In this document: positions 1-5,737 of the stretch, piece after piece | Layout: the number at the start of each line of letters is the position of its first letter | Numbering within the stretch: the stretch's first letter is position 1 | Source: Verrucomicrobiales bacterium | Lineage (GTDB): Bacteria; Verrucomicrobiota; Verrucomicrobiia; Limisphaerales; UBA9464 | DNA: 8,698 nucleotides | NCBI GenBank assembly: GCA_003445095.1 | Contig: DLVS01000826.1 | Span: forward strand, 1 to 8,698 | Direction of reading: 5' to 3' | Made by a program: the position numbers and the translations under genes | Notes under the pieces: model-generated | What the model was told of the DNA's origin: nothing | Databases searched by the model: none | Seen by the model: only the letters and a program-made list of their open reading frames with translations

Positions 1-307
1 TGAGCGCGTTGTTAACCCAATTCTGATTCAAATTCAGCCCGCGAATCCGATACGGCCGCCCCGTATCCAAATTGATCACCAGCCGATCCCGGTTGTCTTG
101 CGCGTACATCAGCAGCGCCGTTTGGAGCTGACGCACGTGGTTCATGCAGGTAATCCCAGTCGCCCGTGAGCGGACGCGAGTGAGCACCGGCAGGAAGATT
201 CCCACCAACAACGCCAAGATTCCGACGACCACCAGCAACTCGATTAACGAGAAGCCGCGGGACGGCCGGATGCCCAGAGCGTTCGGTAATGGGCGGGGAA
301 CGTTCAA
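1..307 (-). CDS. Prepilin-type N-terminal cleavage/methylation protein (partial, 3' end outside window)
   Basis: Minus-strand frame open from a TTG at 307-305 to the window edge, giving 102 residues of a longer protein. After a short basic leader (about 18 residues, ending PSRG) comes GFSLIELLVVVGILALLVG, the type IV pilin/pseudopilin signature: cleavage by prepilin peptidase after Gly18, Phe19 to be methylated, Glu at mature position 5, then a hydrophobic helix to about residue 41. A polar stretch follows (MYAQDNRD, then NLNQNWVNNAL), resembling the small pseudopilin-like proteins that occur in large numbers in Verrucomicrobia and Planctomycetes. Such proteins are inserted in the inner membrane and assembled by type II secretion or type IV pilus machinery; the substrate here is unknown. 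A stop lies just upstream in frame (about 331-329) and no ATG or GTG precedes the motif, so TTG is the most likely start. It is preceded by AGGA. Family assignment is strong; the specific role is not known. Confidence 0.9.
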   Translation of the reverse strand, partial: MNVPRPLPNALGIRPSRGFSLIELLVVVGILALLVGIFLPVLTRVRSRATGITCMNHVRQLQTALLMYAQDNRDRLVINLDTGRPYRIRGLNLNQNWVNNAL

Positions 308-313
308 CGTTCC
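297..313. promoter_or_regulatory. Perfect 8-bp inverted repeat centred on the prepilin TTG start
   Basis: On the minus strand this reads GGAACGTT-G-AACGTTCC, two perfect 8-bp arms around one central base. The prepilin TTG start codon (307-305) lies in its centre, and the left arm contains part of the Shine-Dalgarno-like AGGA. A one-base centre cannot form an RNA hairpin, so a dimeric DNA-binding protein is the simplest possible use. It contains the octamer GAACGTTC, which recurs twice elsewhere in the window near gene starts. Operator function is inference. Confidence 0.4.
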
Positions 314-327
314 TATCTGTCGGCCCG

Positions 328-357
328 ATTAGGTCTCGTTGTCAATCCCGGGTTCAA
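328..357 (-). promoter_or_regulatory. Candidate sigma-70-like promoter for the prepilin gene
   Basis: On the minus strand TTGAAC (357-352) and CCTAAT (333-328) are separated by 18 bp, matching four of six consensus bases at each box. Transcription would begin near position 321, leaving a short leader that carries AGGA (314-311) before the TTG start. A nearer TTGACA (345-340) lacks a good -10 partner. The match is modest and only its position supports it. Confidence 0.3.
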
Positions 358-537
358 CGGAAACGGCTCTCAGCACGATCCACTGCGGATCGCACGCAGA
401 GGAGAAAAGGACGCCACTTCCAACGAGATCGGCGAGAGCTCCTGGGAGTCACCGAACGGAGAGTCCCAATTCCCACCCGAGATTCGCTTTCTTTTTCGCG
501 ATGGCTCCGCGCCTACCGCGTGACGATTCCGATGATT

Positions 538-570
538 GGCACCGCAAGCTCCGGCTCAAGGGTCGGTGCC
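538..570 (-). terminator. Weak hairpin downstream of the uracil-DNA glycosylase gene
   Basis: GGCACCG (538-544) and CGGTGCC (564-570) form a 7-bp stem with a 19-base loop, 21 bases past the glycosylase stop on the minus strand. No T-tract follows, so an intrinsic terminator is doubtful; it may be chance. The rest of the 284-base spacer (308-591) shows no gene beyond the promoter and dyad listed separately. Confidence 0.2.
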
Positions 571-591
571 CAAGGCTCCGGTCCTGCTCGC

Positions 592-1560
592 CTACTTCCC
601 CAGAAAATATCCCTTCTGCTTCTCGGAAATCGGCATCGCCAGTTTTTGCATCACCGCCATCATGTCTTCCCACACCTTTCGCTTTTCCGCGGGTGCCTGA
701 TTTCGCAACAGGTACGCGGGGTGATAGGTCGGCATCAACGGAATGCCTCGGTAGGTCTGCCATTGGCCGCGCAGTTTGGTGATGCCAATCGTCTTCCCCA
801 GTAGTCCTTCCACGGCCGTTGCGCCCAACGCCACCATGACTCCGGGCTGAATCAGGTTGATCTGTTCCTGGAGCCACGGCAGGCAGGTCCCCATTTCGTC
901 CGGCGTTGGTTTGCGATTGCCCGCGGTTTGTCCGGGCGTGTCCGGCCGACACTTCAAAATGTTGGCGATATAGACTTGCGAACGCGTCAAGCCCATCGCC
1001 GCAATGATACGCGTCAGCAACTCGCCGGCCTTGCCCACGAAGGGTTCTCCTTGGGCATCTTCATCGGCTCCGGGCGCTTCCCCGACGAACATTAATTGGG
1101 CGTACGGGTCGCCTACCCCAAAGACCACCGTGTTTCGCGACGTGACCAGGTTCGGGCATTTCACGCAAGCGAGGGTGCGGCGACGCAGGTCGTCCAAGGC
1201 AGCGACTTGCGCGACCGGATCGAGTTTGGACGGAAGCGGCGGCAACGCCACCGCGGGCGGGACGGATTTCGAAACAGGCATCGGGGGAAAATTAGTCGAA
1301 CGGTTCCAACGGGCCGCCACCGCGGCGGGCAGCGGTCCTGAAGGCGTGGCCGGCGTTACTGCAGGTAAACTCAAGATGGAAGCAGGCGCCGACGCGAGCT
1401 GCCTAGAGACATGGTGAGGATTACGACCACGATCGGGCGCCAGCTTCGCAGCCAGGCCCGCCAATGTTCCGGCGCTGACGTTGACACTGCGGACACCCTG
1501 CGTCTTCAGTGCCTCCAGGTGCGCGATCGTCGCCTCGAGCAACTCCGTAAATCCGGCCAC
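592..1560 (-). CDS. Family 4 (type IV, 4Fe-4S) uracil-DNA glycosylase
   Basis: Removes uracil from DNA by cleaving the N-glycosidic bond, the first step of base excision repair after cytosine deamination or dUMP incorporation. In the 322-residue product the catalytic domain starts near residue 115. The four cysteines expected to hold the iron-sulfur cluster are at 132 and 135 (CVKC), 204 (ILKCRP) and 226 (GTCLPW). Motif 1 is GEAPGADED at 160-168, followed by GEPFVGKAGELL; the second active-site motif is HPAYLLR at 280-286. Residues 1-40 form a helical segment (ELLEATIAHLEALKTQGV), joined to the catalytic domain by a Pro/Ala-rich, probably disordered linker (about 45-112). The frame stays open to an ATG at 1722 and a GTG at 1725 (376-377 residues). 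I prefer the GTG at 1560 because family-like sequence starts there and it leaves room for a divergent promoter; the start remains uncertain. It is a stand-alone repair gene, with no functional link to its neighbours. Confidence 0.93.
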   Translation of the reverse strand: MAGFTELLEATIAHLEALKTQGVRSVNVSAGTLAGLAAKLAPDRGRNPHHVSRQLASAPASILSLPAVTPATPSGPLPAAVAARWNRSTNFPPMPVSKSVPPAVALPPLPSKLDPVAQVAALDDLRRRTLACVKCPNLVTSRNTVVFGVGDPYAQLMFVGEAPGADEDAQGEPFVGKAGELLTRIIAAMGLTRSQVYIANILKCRPDTPGQTAGNRKPTPDEMGTCLPWLQEQINLIQPGVMVALGATAVEGLLGKTIGITKLRGQWQTYRGIPLMPTYHPAYLLRNQAPAEKRKVWEDMMAVMQKLAMPISEKQKGYFLGK

Positions 1561-1760
1561 GTCGCGAGCGTGCAAGGGTGCCCGACGAAAGTCCAATCTG
1601 CACCGTTGCCCGACGTTCCGGTGCTCCCGACTAGATTGTGGCAGATTGGGTGTGCGACCGGCCGAAGCGCCGCCGATCTTGACTTCGACTTCGTGAATAA
1701 ATCGTTCACGGTCGGTCTCCATCACTTGCCGACGCTGGACACGATGGGATTCTCCAACCT
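1561..1760. promoter_or_regulatory. Divergent spacer between glycosylase and HEAT-protein genes, with a small dyad
   Basis: About 200 bp if the glycosylase starts at 1560 and the HEAT protein at 1761. It should contain both promoters, but I see no convincing -35/-10 pair. The clearest structure is an inverted repeat, CGTGAA (1692-1697) and TTCACG (1705-1710), with a 7-bp AT-rich centre. If the glycosylase starts at 1722 instead, most of this stretch is coding and the dyad lies inside the gene. Confidence 0.3.
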
Positions 1761-2861
1761 TTGCGCCAAAATCACCGCCATCGAAACCATTTATCCGGGC
1801 ACGGATCTTCGGTTCGTTTTCTGGAACATCGTTGCCCCTCCACTTCCACGAAGTTAAGAGTTCTGGGGCTCGGGCTCGGCTTAATTCTGATCGCCGGAAT
1901 CGTGATCGGTTTGCGGCTGGCCGAGCCCCGATCGGAAGGCAAGACCCTGTCCCAATGGCTCGTCAACCAAGACCCTGACTTCCTTTGGATACCCAACGAT
2001 CTCTACGGACATATCCACGACGAGCTGTGGTACAAGTTGATCGAAGACCCGCCGACGACAACGGCATCCCAACAGTTCCAGCCTGAATCGCCGGAGCCAC
2101 AAAAATACCGCGCCATTCGCGCTCTGGGCACCAATGCACTTCCGACATTCCTGAACTGGTTGGTTGCGAAACCCTCTGTTTGGGATCGACGGCGCGCTTG
2201 GGTTGCCGGCCGTCTGCCGCGAGCTTGGGGAGAACGGATTTATCCCGGGACCTCCGGCCTGCCGCCGTCGGCCCGCCTCCGCATCGCTGCGCTTGAGGGA
2301 TTTGAGATCCTCGGGACTAACGCCGTCCCCGCTTTGCCAGTACTTAGCAATATTCTCTTCAACGTTGATTCAGACCTCCCGGTCGCATGGTCCATTGCCC
2401 AAACCGGTCCGCCGGGAATCGCCCTGCTCGCCGAGGCGGTTTCTTCCGGGACTCCAGCAATTCGGGATAGGGCTGCTTTGGTACTGGGGCTGGAAGCGGC
2501 CTCATCCGCGATTCCTGCCCTCGTCTCGGCGGTCGAACGGGGCGTGCTGAGTTATCATGTCCTGGGCGCCTTGGGCAGGATGGGGTGCGAGGATCCGCGC
2601 TTGACCGCTGCGTTGATGCGGCAGGTGAACTCGACGAACGAGCTCACCGGATTTCGGATGGAGGTCCTCCTGCTGGGCTTGCAGGGCGAGCGTGCTCGTA
2701 GCGCGATTCCAGCCCTGATCCGCCGTTATCGGGAGTGCTCGGATCCGGCCGCGCTCTCTGATCGGAAACTATTTCGGAGAATCATTCGGCGTCTTGACCC
2801 CGACGCCGAGCGACAGTTGCCCCCTTCGCCGACTGACGAAACTGATGATACCTGGCCATGA
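1761..2861 (+). CDS. HEAT-repeat domain membrane-anchored protein
   Basis: A 366-residue product if TTG 1761 is the start. One hydrophobic segment at about residues 32-53 (LGLGLGLILIAGIVIGLRL) anchors the protein, and the rest is probably outside the membrane. Next is EGKTLSQWL (59-67) and then helical repeats of HEAT type with the recurring pattern ALGTNALP (121-128), EILGTNAVPALP (182-193), AASSAIPAL (246-254) and ARSAIPAL (312-319). This pattern is typical of a large paralogous group in Verrucomicrobia whose members carry an N-terminal helix, a 'G-x-LSxWL' motif and 'A-x-G-TNA-x-P' repeats. HEAT arrays usually bind proteins; no partner can be named. The first 31 residues look unlike a natural N-terminus, and no ATG exists between the upstream stop (1698) and the hydrophobic segment. 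The true start may be TTG 1761 or a rare codon such as CTG 1821. Its stop overlaps the small ORF that follows. Confidence 0.8.
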   Translation: MRQNHRHRNHLSGHGSSVRFLEHRCPSTSTKLRVLGLGLGLILIAGIVIGLRLAEPRSEGKTLSQWLVNQDPDFLWIPNDLYGHIHDELWYKLIEDPPTTTASQQFQPESPEPQKYRAIRALGTNALPTFLNWLVAKPSVWDRRRAWVAGRLPRAWGERIYPGTSGLPPSARLRIAALEGFEILGTNAVPALPVLSNILFNVDSDLPVAWSIAQTGPPGIALLAEAVSSGTPAIRDRAALVLGLEAASSAIPALVSAVERGVLSYHVLGALGRMGCEDPRLTAALMRQVNSTNELTGFRMEVLLLGLQGERARSAIPALIRRYRECSDPAALSDRKLFRRIIRRLDPDAERQLPPSPTDETDDTWP

Positions 2862-2974
2862 ATTGGAACGAGGGTGTCCACCATCAGCAAACTTCAACCG
2901 ACGCGAACGAGGAGATCCTGAAAAGGGCTTATCGGGAAAACGGTTTATTAAAGCGCCGCCGGCGGTTCTGGTGA
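2858..2974 (+). CDS. Candidate 38-residue small protein, coupled to the HEAT gene by ATGA
   Basis: An ATG at 2858 overlaps the HEAT gene's TGA (2859-2861), the 4-base arrangement typical of translational coupling. The frame runs 38 codons to TGA at 2972. The product is polar, with an acidic-then-basic helical look (NEEILKRAYRENGLL, residues 17-31) and a strongly basic end (KRRRRFW). There is no signal peptide, membrane segment or cysteine, and I do not recognise a family. It fills most of the gap between the HEAT and cyclase genes. An ORF this short can easily arise by chance; the overlap and the charged, protein-like composition are the only support. Confidence 0.3.
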   Translation: MNWNEGVHHQQTSTDANEEILKRAYRENGLLKRRRRFW

Positions 2975-2980
2975 ACGTTC
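2973..2980. promoter_or_regulatory. GAACGTTC octamer upstream of the cyclase gene
   Basis: Exact 8-bp palindrome 69 bp before the cyclase ATG at 3050 and just past the small ORF. It is identical to the octamer inside the dyad at the prepilin start (299-306) and to the one over the PEP-CTERM start (4971-4978). Possible half of a regulator site; function unproven. Confidence 0.25.
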
Positions 2981-3049
2981 CCACACCGGAATCCTGAACG
3001 CCTTGTTTCCGCGCCCGCTTTGTCAGAGCCTTTCCCGACTCGCCGACTC

Positions 3050-4900
3050 ATGCCTCCCCATTCAACCGAACATCGCAGGCTGGCAGCGATCATGTTCACC
3101 GACATGGTGGGTTACAGCGCGCTGTCTCAAAGGAACGAAGCGCTCGCCTTGGAGCTGTTGGAGGAACATCGAGAGGTATTGCGTTCCGTGTTTCCCAAAC
3201 ACCAAGGAAACGAGATCAAGTCCACGGGAGATGGCTTCCTCGTCGAGTTCGCGAGTGCCTTAGCGGCGGTTCAATGCGCTCTAGAGATCCAGCACTTGAT
3301 GCGTCAGCGCAATCAGTCGCGCTCCCCCGAGCGACGGGTGCTTATTCGCATTGGCATTCATTTGGGGGACGTAGTTCGCCGAGAGAATGATGTGTTCGGT
3401 GACGGCGTGAACATCGCTGCTCGCATCGAGCCGCTGGCGGAACCGGGCGGCATTTGTGTTTCGCGGGCGGTATACGAGCAGATTGAGAACAAGGTGGAGC
3501 ATGCGCTGGTGCAGTTGAGCAAGCCGGCGCTCAAAAACATTCAAGCCACGGTGGAGGTTTATCGACTGTTGCTCGACGATCCGTGTCCACCTCGCCGAAC
3601 CAACTTCCCATCCCGTTCTTACCTCCGACTGGCGGGTCTGGCGGGAGCAGTAGTCTTGGCAGCCGTGTTGGCGTTCTGGGCGTTTCGGACCCGCCCCGTT
3701 TTGCCGCCGGCCGCGACACCCGCCGCGACGAACGGCGTCGTGCCGAAGGTAACCAATGCGTTGGTGCCAGTGGCGGCGAAGCTCCTGGTCCTGCATTCGT
3801 TTGGTCCCACCAATGTCGACGGCGTCAATGGCTGGGGTGTGGTCACGTTGGCGAACGACGGATTTCTCTACGGGTGCACCGTGAATCGCGGCCCGGGCGG
3901 CGGCGGTTCGATTTATCGAATCCGTACCAACGGATCCGACTACGCGATGCTTCATGCGTTCGACCGGACCAGGGACGGCGCGGAACCCACGGGAGGAGTC
4001 ATCGCGGGACGAGACGGCATGCTTTACGGCACCACCTTCCGCGGCGGCGCCAACGATTCCGGCACCGTGTTTCGAGTCGAGCGAGACGGCACTGCTTTCC
4101 AGGTGTTGCACCACTTCGCTAGCAGCAATGATTGCCGGAACCCCCAGTCGGAATTGATTGAGGCTCAAGACGGCCAAATCTACGGAACCGCGACGGGCGG
4201 TGGCGGGCACGGGTTGGGAGGCGTCTTCAAGATCGGCAAAGACGGGCAAGGCTACTCCATCGTGACGGGATTTTTTCGCGGCCAACCGGACGATCCACGC
4301 CGGCCGGTAGGCGGACTGATTCAGTTGGCTAGCGGAGCGTTTTACGGCACTACGAAAATGGGTGGGTCGAAGAACAATGGAACGGTGTTTCGCCTCGAAC
4401 CCGGTGGACAACTGAGTGTCGTGAAGAGTCTGGGTCTGGTGGCGGGCGGGGTCATGCAGCCTGAAGGCACGTTGTTGGAGGCGGCCGACGGGCTCCTGTA
4501 CGGAACCTGCACGCTCGGTGGCACGGTAGGTGGCGGCGGGGTTTTTCGAATCGCGACCGACGGCAGCGCCTTCGCCATCCTTCATCAGTTTGGAACGCTG
4601 GTGGACGATGCACGACAGCCGAGCGCGGGATTAACCGAGGGAACCGGCGGCTCGCTTTTGGGGACCTCATTCGCGGGTGGAACCGCCGGCTTGGGAGCGG
4701 TGTTCCAGCTCAGCCGGGACGGCAGTGAATATCAGCTACTGCACCAGTTTATCGGTGGGTTCGGTGACGGAGTTCGTTCCCGTTCGCGTCTCACTCGAGG
4801 CAGTCCCAATGTGTACTACAGCGCGTCCCTGAACGGCGGTAGCGGTAATTACGGGACCGTTTTTCAACTGACGGTTCTCGCCGGGGGGCAAGCGCCTTAG
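3050..4900 (+). CDS. Membrane class III adenylate cyclase fused to a seven-repeat GloVer (propeller-like) domain
   Basis: Converts ATP to cAMP. In the 616-residue product the cyclase homology domain covers about 8-175. All six hallmark residues are visible: metal-binding Asp18 (MFTDMVGY) and Asp61 (STGDGF), substrate-selecting Lys57 and Asp114 (the Lys/Asp pair specifies adenine), and transition-state Asn121 and Arg125 (VNIAAR). A single membrane helix follows (about 193-212, LAGLAGAVVLAAVLAFWAF), then a Pro/Ala/Thr-rich linker. Residues 245-607 are seven repeats of the GloVer type (DGxLYGTT..GG..G.GTVFRI..DG....LHxF). The plausible topology is cyclase in the cytoplasm and repeats in the periplasm, so ligand binding outside would tune cAMP inside. 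ATG 3050 is chosen because the family's EHRRLAAIMFTD motif follows it closely; TTG 3020 would add 10 residues. No clear Shine-Dalgarno is seen. The gene ends 10 bases after a six-G run with a hydrophobic -1-frame extension (separate entry). The enzyme call is strong; the sensor role is inferred. Confidence 0.93.
   Translation: MPPHSTEHRRLAAIMFTDMVGYSALSQRNEALALELLEEHREVLRSVFPKHQGNEIKSTGDGFLVEFASALAAVQCALEIQHLMRQRNQSRSPERRVLIRIGIHLGDVVRRENDVFGDGVNIAARIEPLAEPGGICVSRAVYEQIENKVEHALVQLSKPALKNIQATVEVYRLLLDDPCPPRRTNFPSRSYLRLAGLAGAVVLAAVLAFWAFRTRPVLPPAATPAATNGVVPKVTNALVPVAAKLLVLHSFGPTNVDGVNGWGVVTLANDGFLYGCTVNRGPGGGGSIYRIRTNGSDYAMLHAFDRTRDGAEPTGGVIAGRDGMLYGTTFRGGANDSGTVFRVERDGTAFQVLHHFASSNDCRNPQSELIEAQDGQIYGTATGGGGHGLGGVFKIGKDGQGYSIVTGFFRGQPDDPRRPVGGLIQLASGAFYGTTKMGGSKNNGTVFRLEPGGQLSVVKSLGLVAGGVMQPEGTLLEAADGLLYGTCTLGGTVGGGGVFRIATDGSAFAILHQFGTLVDDARQPSAGLTEGTGGSLLGTSFAGGTAGLGAVFQLSRDGSEYQLLHQFIGGFGDGVRSRSRLTRGSPNVYYSASLNGGSGNYGTVFQLTVLAGGQAP
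3851..4876 (+). repeat. Seven tandem ~52-residue GloVer repeats in the cyclase C-terminal domain
   Basis: The [LIF]YG core falls at residues 273, 325, 377, 431, 483, about 536 (LLG) and about 588 (VYY), counted from ATG 3050. Spacings are 52, 52, 54, 52, 53 and 52. Each full unit reads as core, Gly-rich turn, [GT]xVF[RK][IVL], DG, then LHxF. The repeats are divergent, so duplication is old. The seventh lacks LHxF, while an orphan LHSF (residues 248-251, nt 3791-3802) precedes the first, as expected for a closed ring in which the N-terminal strand completes the last blade. Confidence 0.8.
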
Positions 4901-4965
4901 CGGCCTTAGCGGTAATTGTGATCCTGATTCTTGGCGGAACGGGAATTTACTGGCAAAGTCCCTGA
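4883..4965 (+). other. Six-G run with a hydrophobic -1-frame extension of the cyclase gene
   Basis: The zero frame reads ggg ggg caa gcg cct tag (4883-4900). Slipping back one base on the G run, or one extra G, gives 25 more codons ending at TGA 4963-4965, 3 bp before the PEP-CTERM ATG. The new tail is ASALAALAVIVILILGG followed by TGIYWQSP, a clear membrane-helix composition. The product would be 638 instead of 616 residues. It could be a sequencing or assembly error, phase variation, ribosomal slippage or a decayed tail. The tight spacing to the next gene argues that the tail is or was translated. Confidence 0.5.
4894..4911 (+). repeat. Perfect tandem duplication of a 9-mer over the cyclase stop codon
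   Basis: GCCTTAGCG occurs twice in direct tandem (4894-4902 and 4903-4911). Each copy holds an in-frame TAG in the zero frame (4898 and 4907) and encodes Ala-Leu-Ala in the -1 frame. Copy-number change would not alter either frame, but it would lengthen or shorten the putative C-terminal helix. Confidence 0.7.
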
Positions 4966-4968
4966 CTC

Positions 4969-5646
4969 ATGAACGTTCTAACGCTTCTTGGCGGTGGATT
5001 GCTCGGACTGGGGGTCCTTGGTTCACTCCACGCCGGCACCAATAATTTTTACGTTCCGACCTTCCGAGGTGAACCCGGCGCTCAGGCGGGTTATTGGGAG
5101 GATTTTACAATACCCTTTGGTTCGATCGGGAATCTCCCCAATTTTGGCACTGGCATCAATGCGATGCTCACCCAAACAGCGCCCGGGGCGATCATCACGG
5201 GCGGTGCGGCGGGCAACATTTACAACATGCAGAACGCCAGCGCGTTCACGGTGAACTATTCGAGCTCCCTTCCGGTTAGGACGGTGGTGCTCCAAACACG
5301 GACCATCGGCACCGAGCTGGCCTATGACAGTATCCGACTCAATTACGGTTTTGAGGGCGGCTCCCTGCCCGCCGACCGGGTGGAACTTGATCGGTCTCCT
5401 TTCGGGGGTGGCGGTGGACCTCAAGGATTTTTCGTCTCCTCCGCCTGGGAGTGGGATCTGTCTTCCCTTAACGTCGGCACCTTTTCGATCACGTTCAATG
5501 CCGCGGAACCGAGTCTGAGCTTCGATGCGATGACACTCGATACGCAGTTGGTCCCGGAACCATCCACTTGGGCGCTTTTAGGTATGGGCGGCTTCGCCGT
5601 GCTGTTCGCTTCACGGTACCGACGCCATCACACGACTGGGCGCTGA
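4969..5646 (+). CDS. PEP-CTERM sorting-domain exported protein
   Basis: A 225-residue protein with both sorting signals. The N-terminal signal peptide covers about 1-22 (LLGGGLLGLGVLGSLHA, likely cut after HA). The C-terminal tripartite signal is VPEPSTWALL (PEP at 196-198), a hydrophobic helix (about 201-214) and a basic end (RYRRHH). PEP-CTERM proteins are exported by Sec and processed at the C-terminus by an exosortase, in Gram-negative bacteria that often make exopolysaccharide. The exosortase is not in this window. The body (23-190) is Gly/Ser/Asn-rich and probably beta-sandwich in form, ending in SFDAMTLDTQLVPEPS, a layout common in this class; no enzyme motif is visible. ATG 4969 lies 68 bp after the cyclase stop, or 3 bp after the -1-frame extension, so co-transcription is likely. 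The octamer GAACGTTC covers codons 1-4. Confidence 0.9.
   Translation: MNVLTLLGGGLLGLGVLGSLHAGTNNFYVPTFRGEPGAQAGYWEDFTIPFGSIGNLPNFGTGINAMLTQTAPGAIITGGAAGNIYNMQNASAFTVNYSSSLPVRTVVLQTRTIGTELAYDSIRLNYGFEGGSLPADRVELDRSPFGGGGGPQGFFVSSAWEWDLSSLNVGTFSITFNAAEPSLSFDAMTLDTQLVPEPSTWALLGMGGFAVLFASRYRRHHTTGR
4971..4978. promoter_or_regulatory. GAACGTTC octamer over the PEP-CTERM start codon
   Basis: Third exact copy of this palindrome, beginning at the G of the ATG. Like the copy at 299-306 it overlaps a translation start. Possible regulator site; chance is not excluded. Confidence 0.2.
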
Positions 5647-5737
5647 CTGCAGATGGCCTGGACCTGGCCAGGACAAAAGTTTCCTGAGTGATCGAGGTCG
5701 GAATTGGAAAGCGCCATCCCGTCAGGTAACTTCGGAT

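Noticed and set aside
289..804. Long plus-strand open frame across the prepilin/glycosylase spacer
   Set aside because: It overlaps the clearly coding glycosylase 3' end antisense, is rich in Arg/Ser as shadow frames are, and shows no domain.
1692..1710. Dyad CGTGAA...TTCACG considered as a CRP (cAMP receptor) site because a cyclase is nearby
   Set aside because: GTGA and TCAC are 9 bases apart instead of the 6 of the classical TGTGA-N6-TCACA site, and the flanking T and A are missing.
1411..1857. Plus-strand open frame antisense to the glycosylase N-terminus and running to the HEAT gene
   Set aside because: No recognisable motif, no signal or membrane segment, and antisense to a well-supported gene for about a third of its length.
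3281..4585. 434-codon minus-strand open frame inside the cyclase gene
   Set aside because: Antisense shadow of GC-rich coding DNA; the plus strand carries all catalytic and repeat motifs.
5654..5670. TGGCC...GGCCA hairpin after the PEP-CTERM gene as a terminator
   Set aside because: The stem is 5 bp and no T-tract follows, so it is too weak to call.
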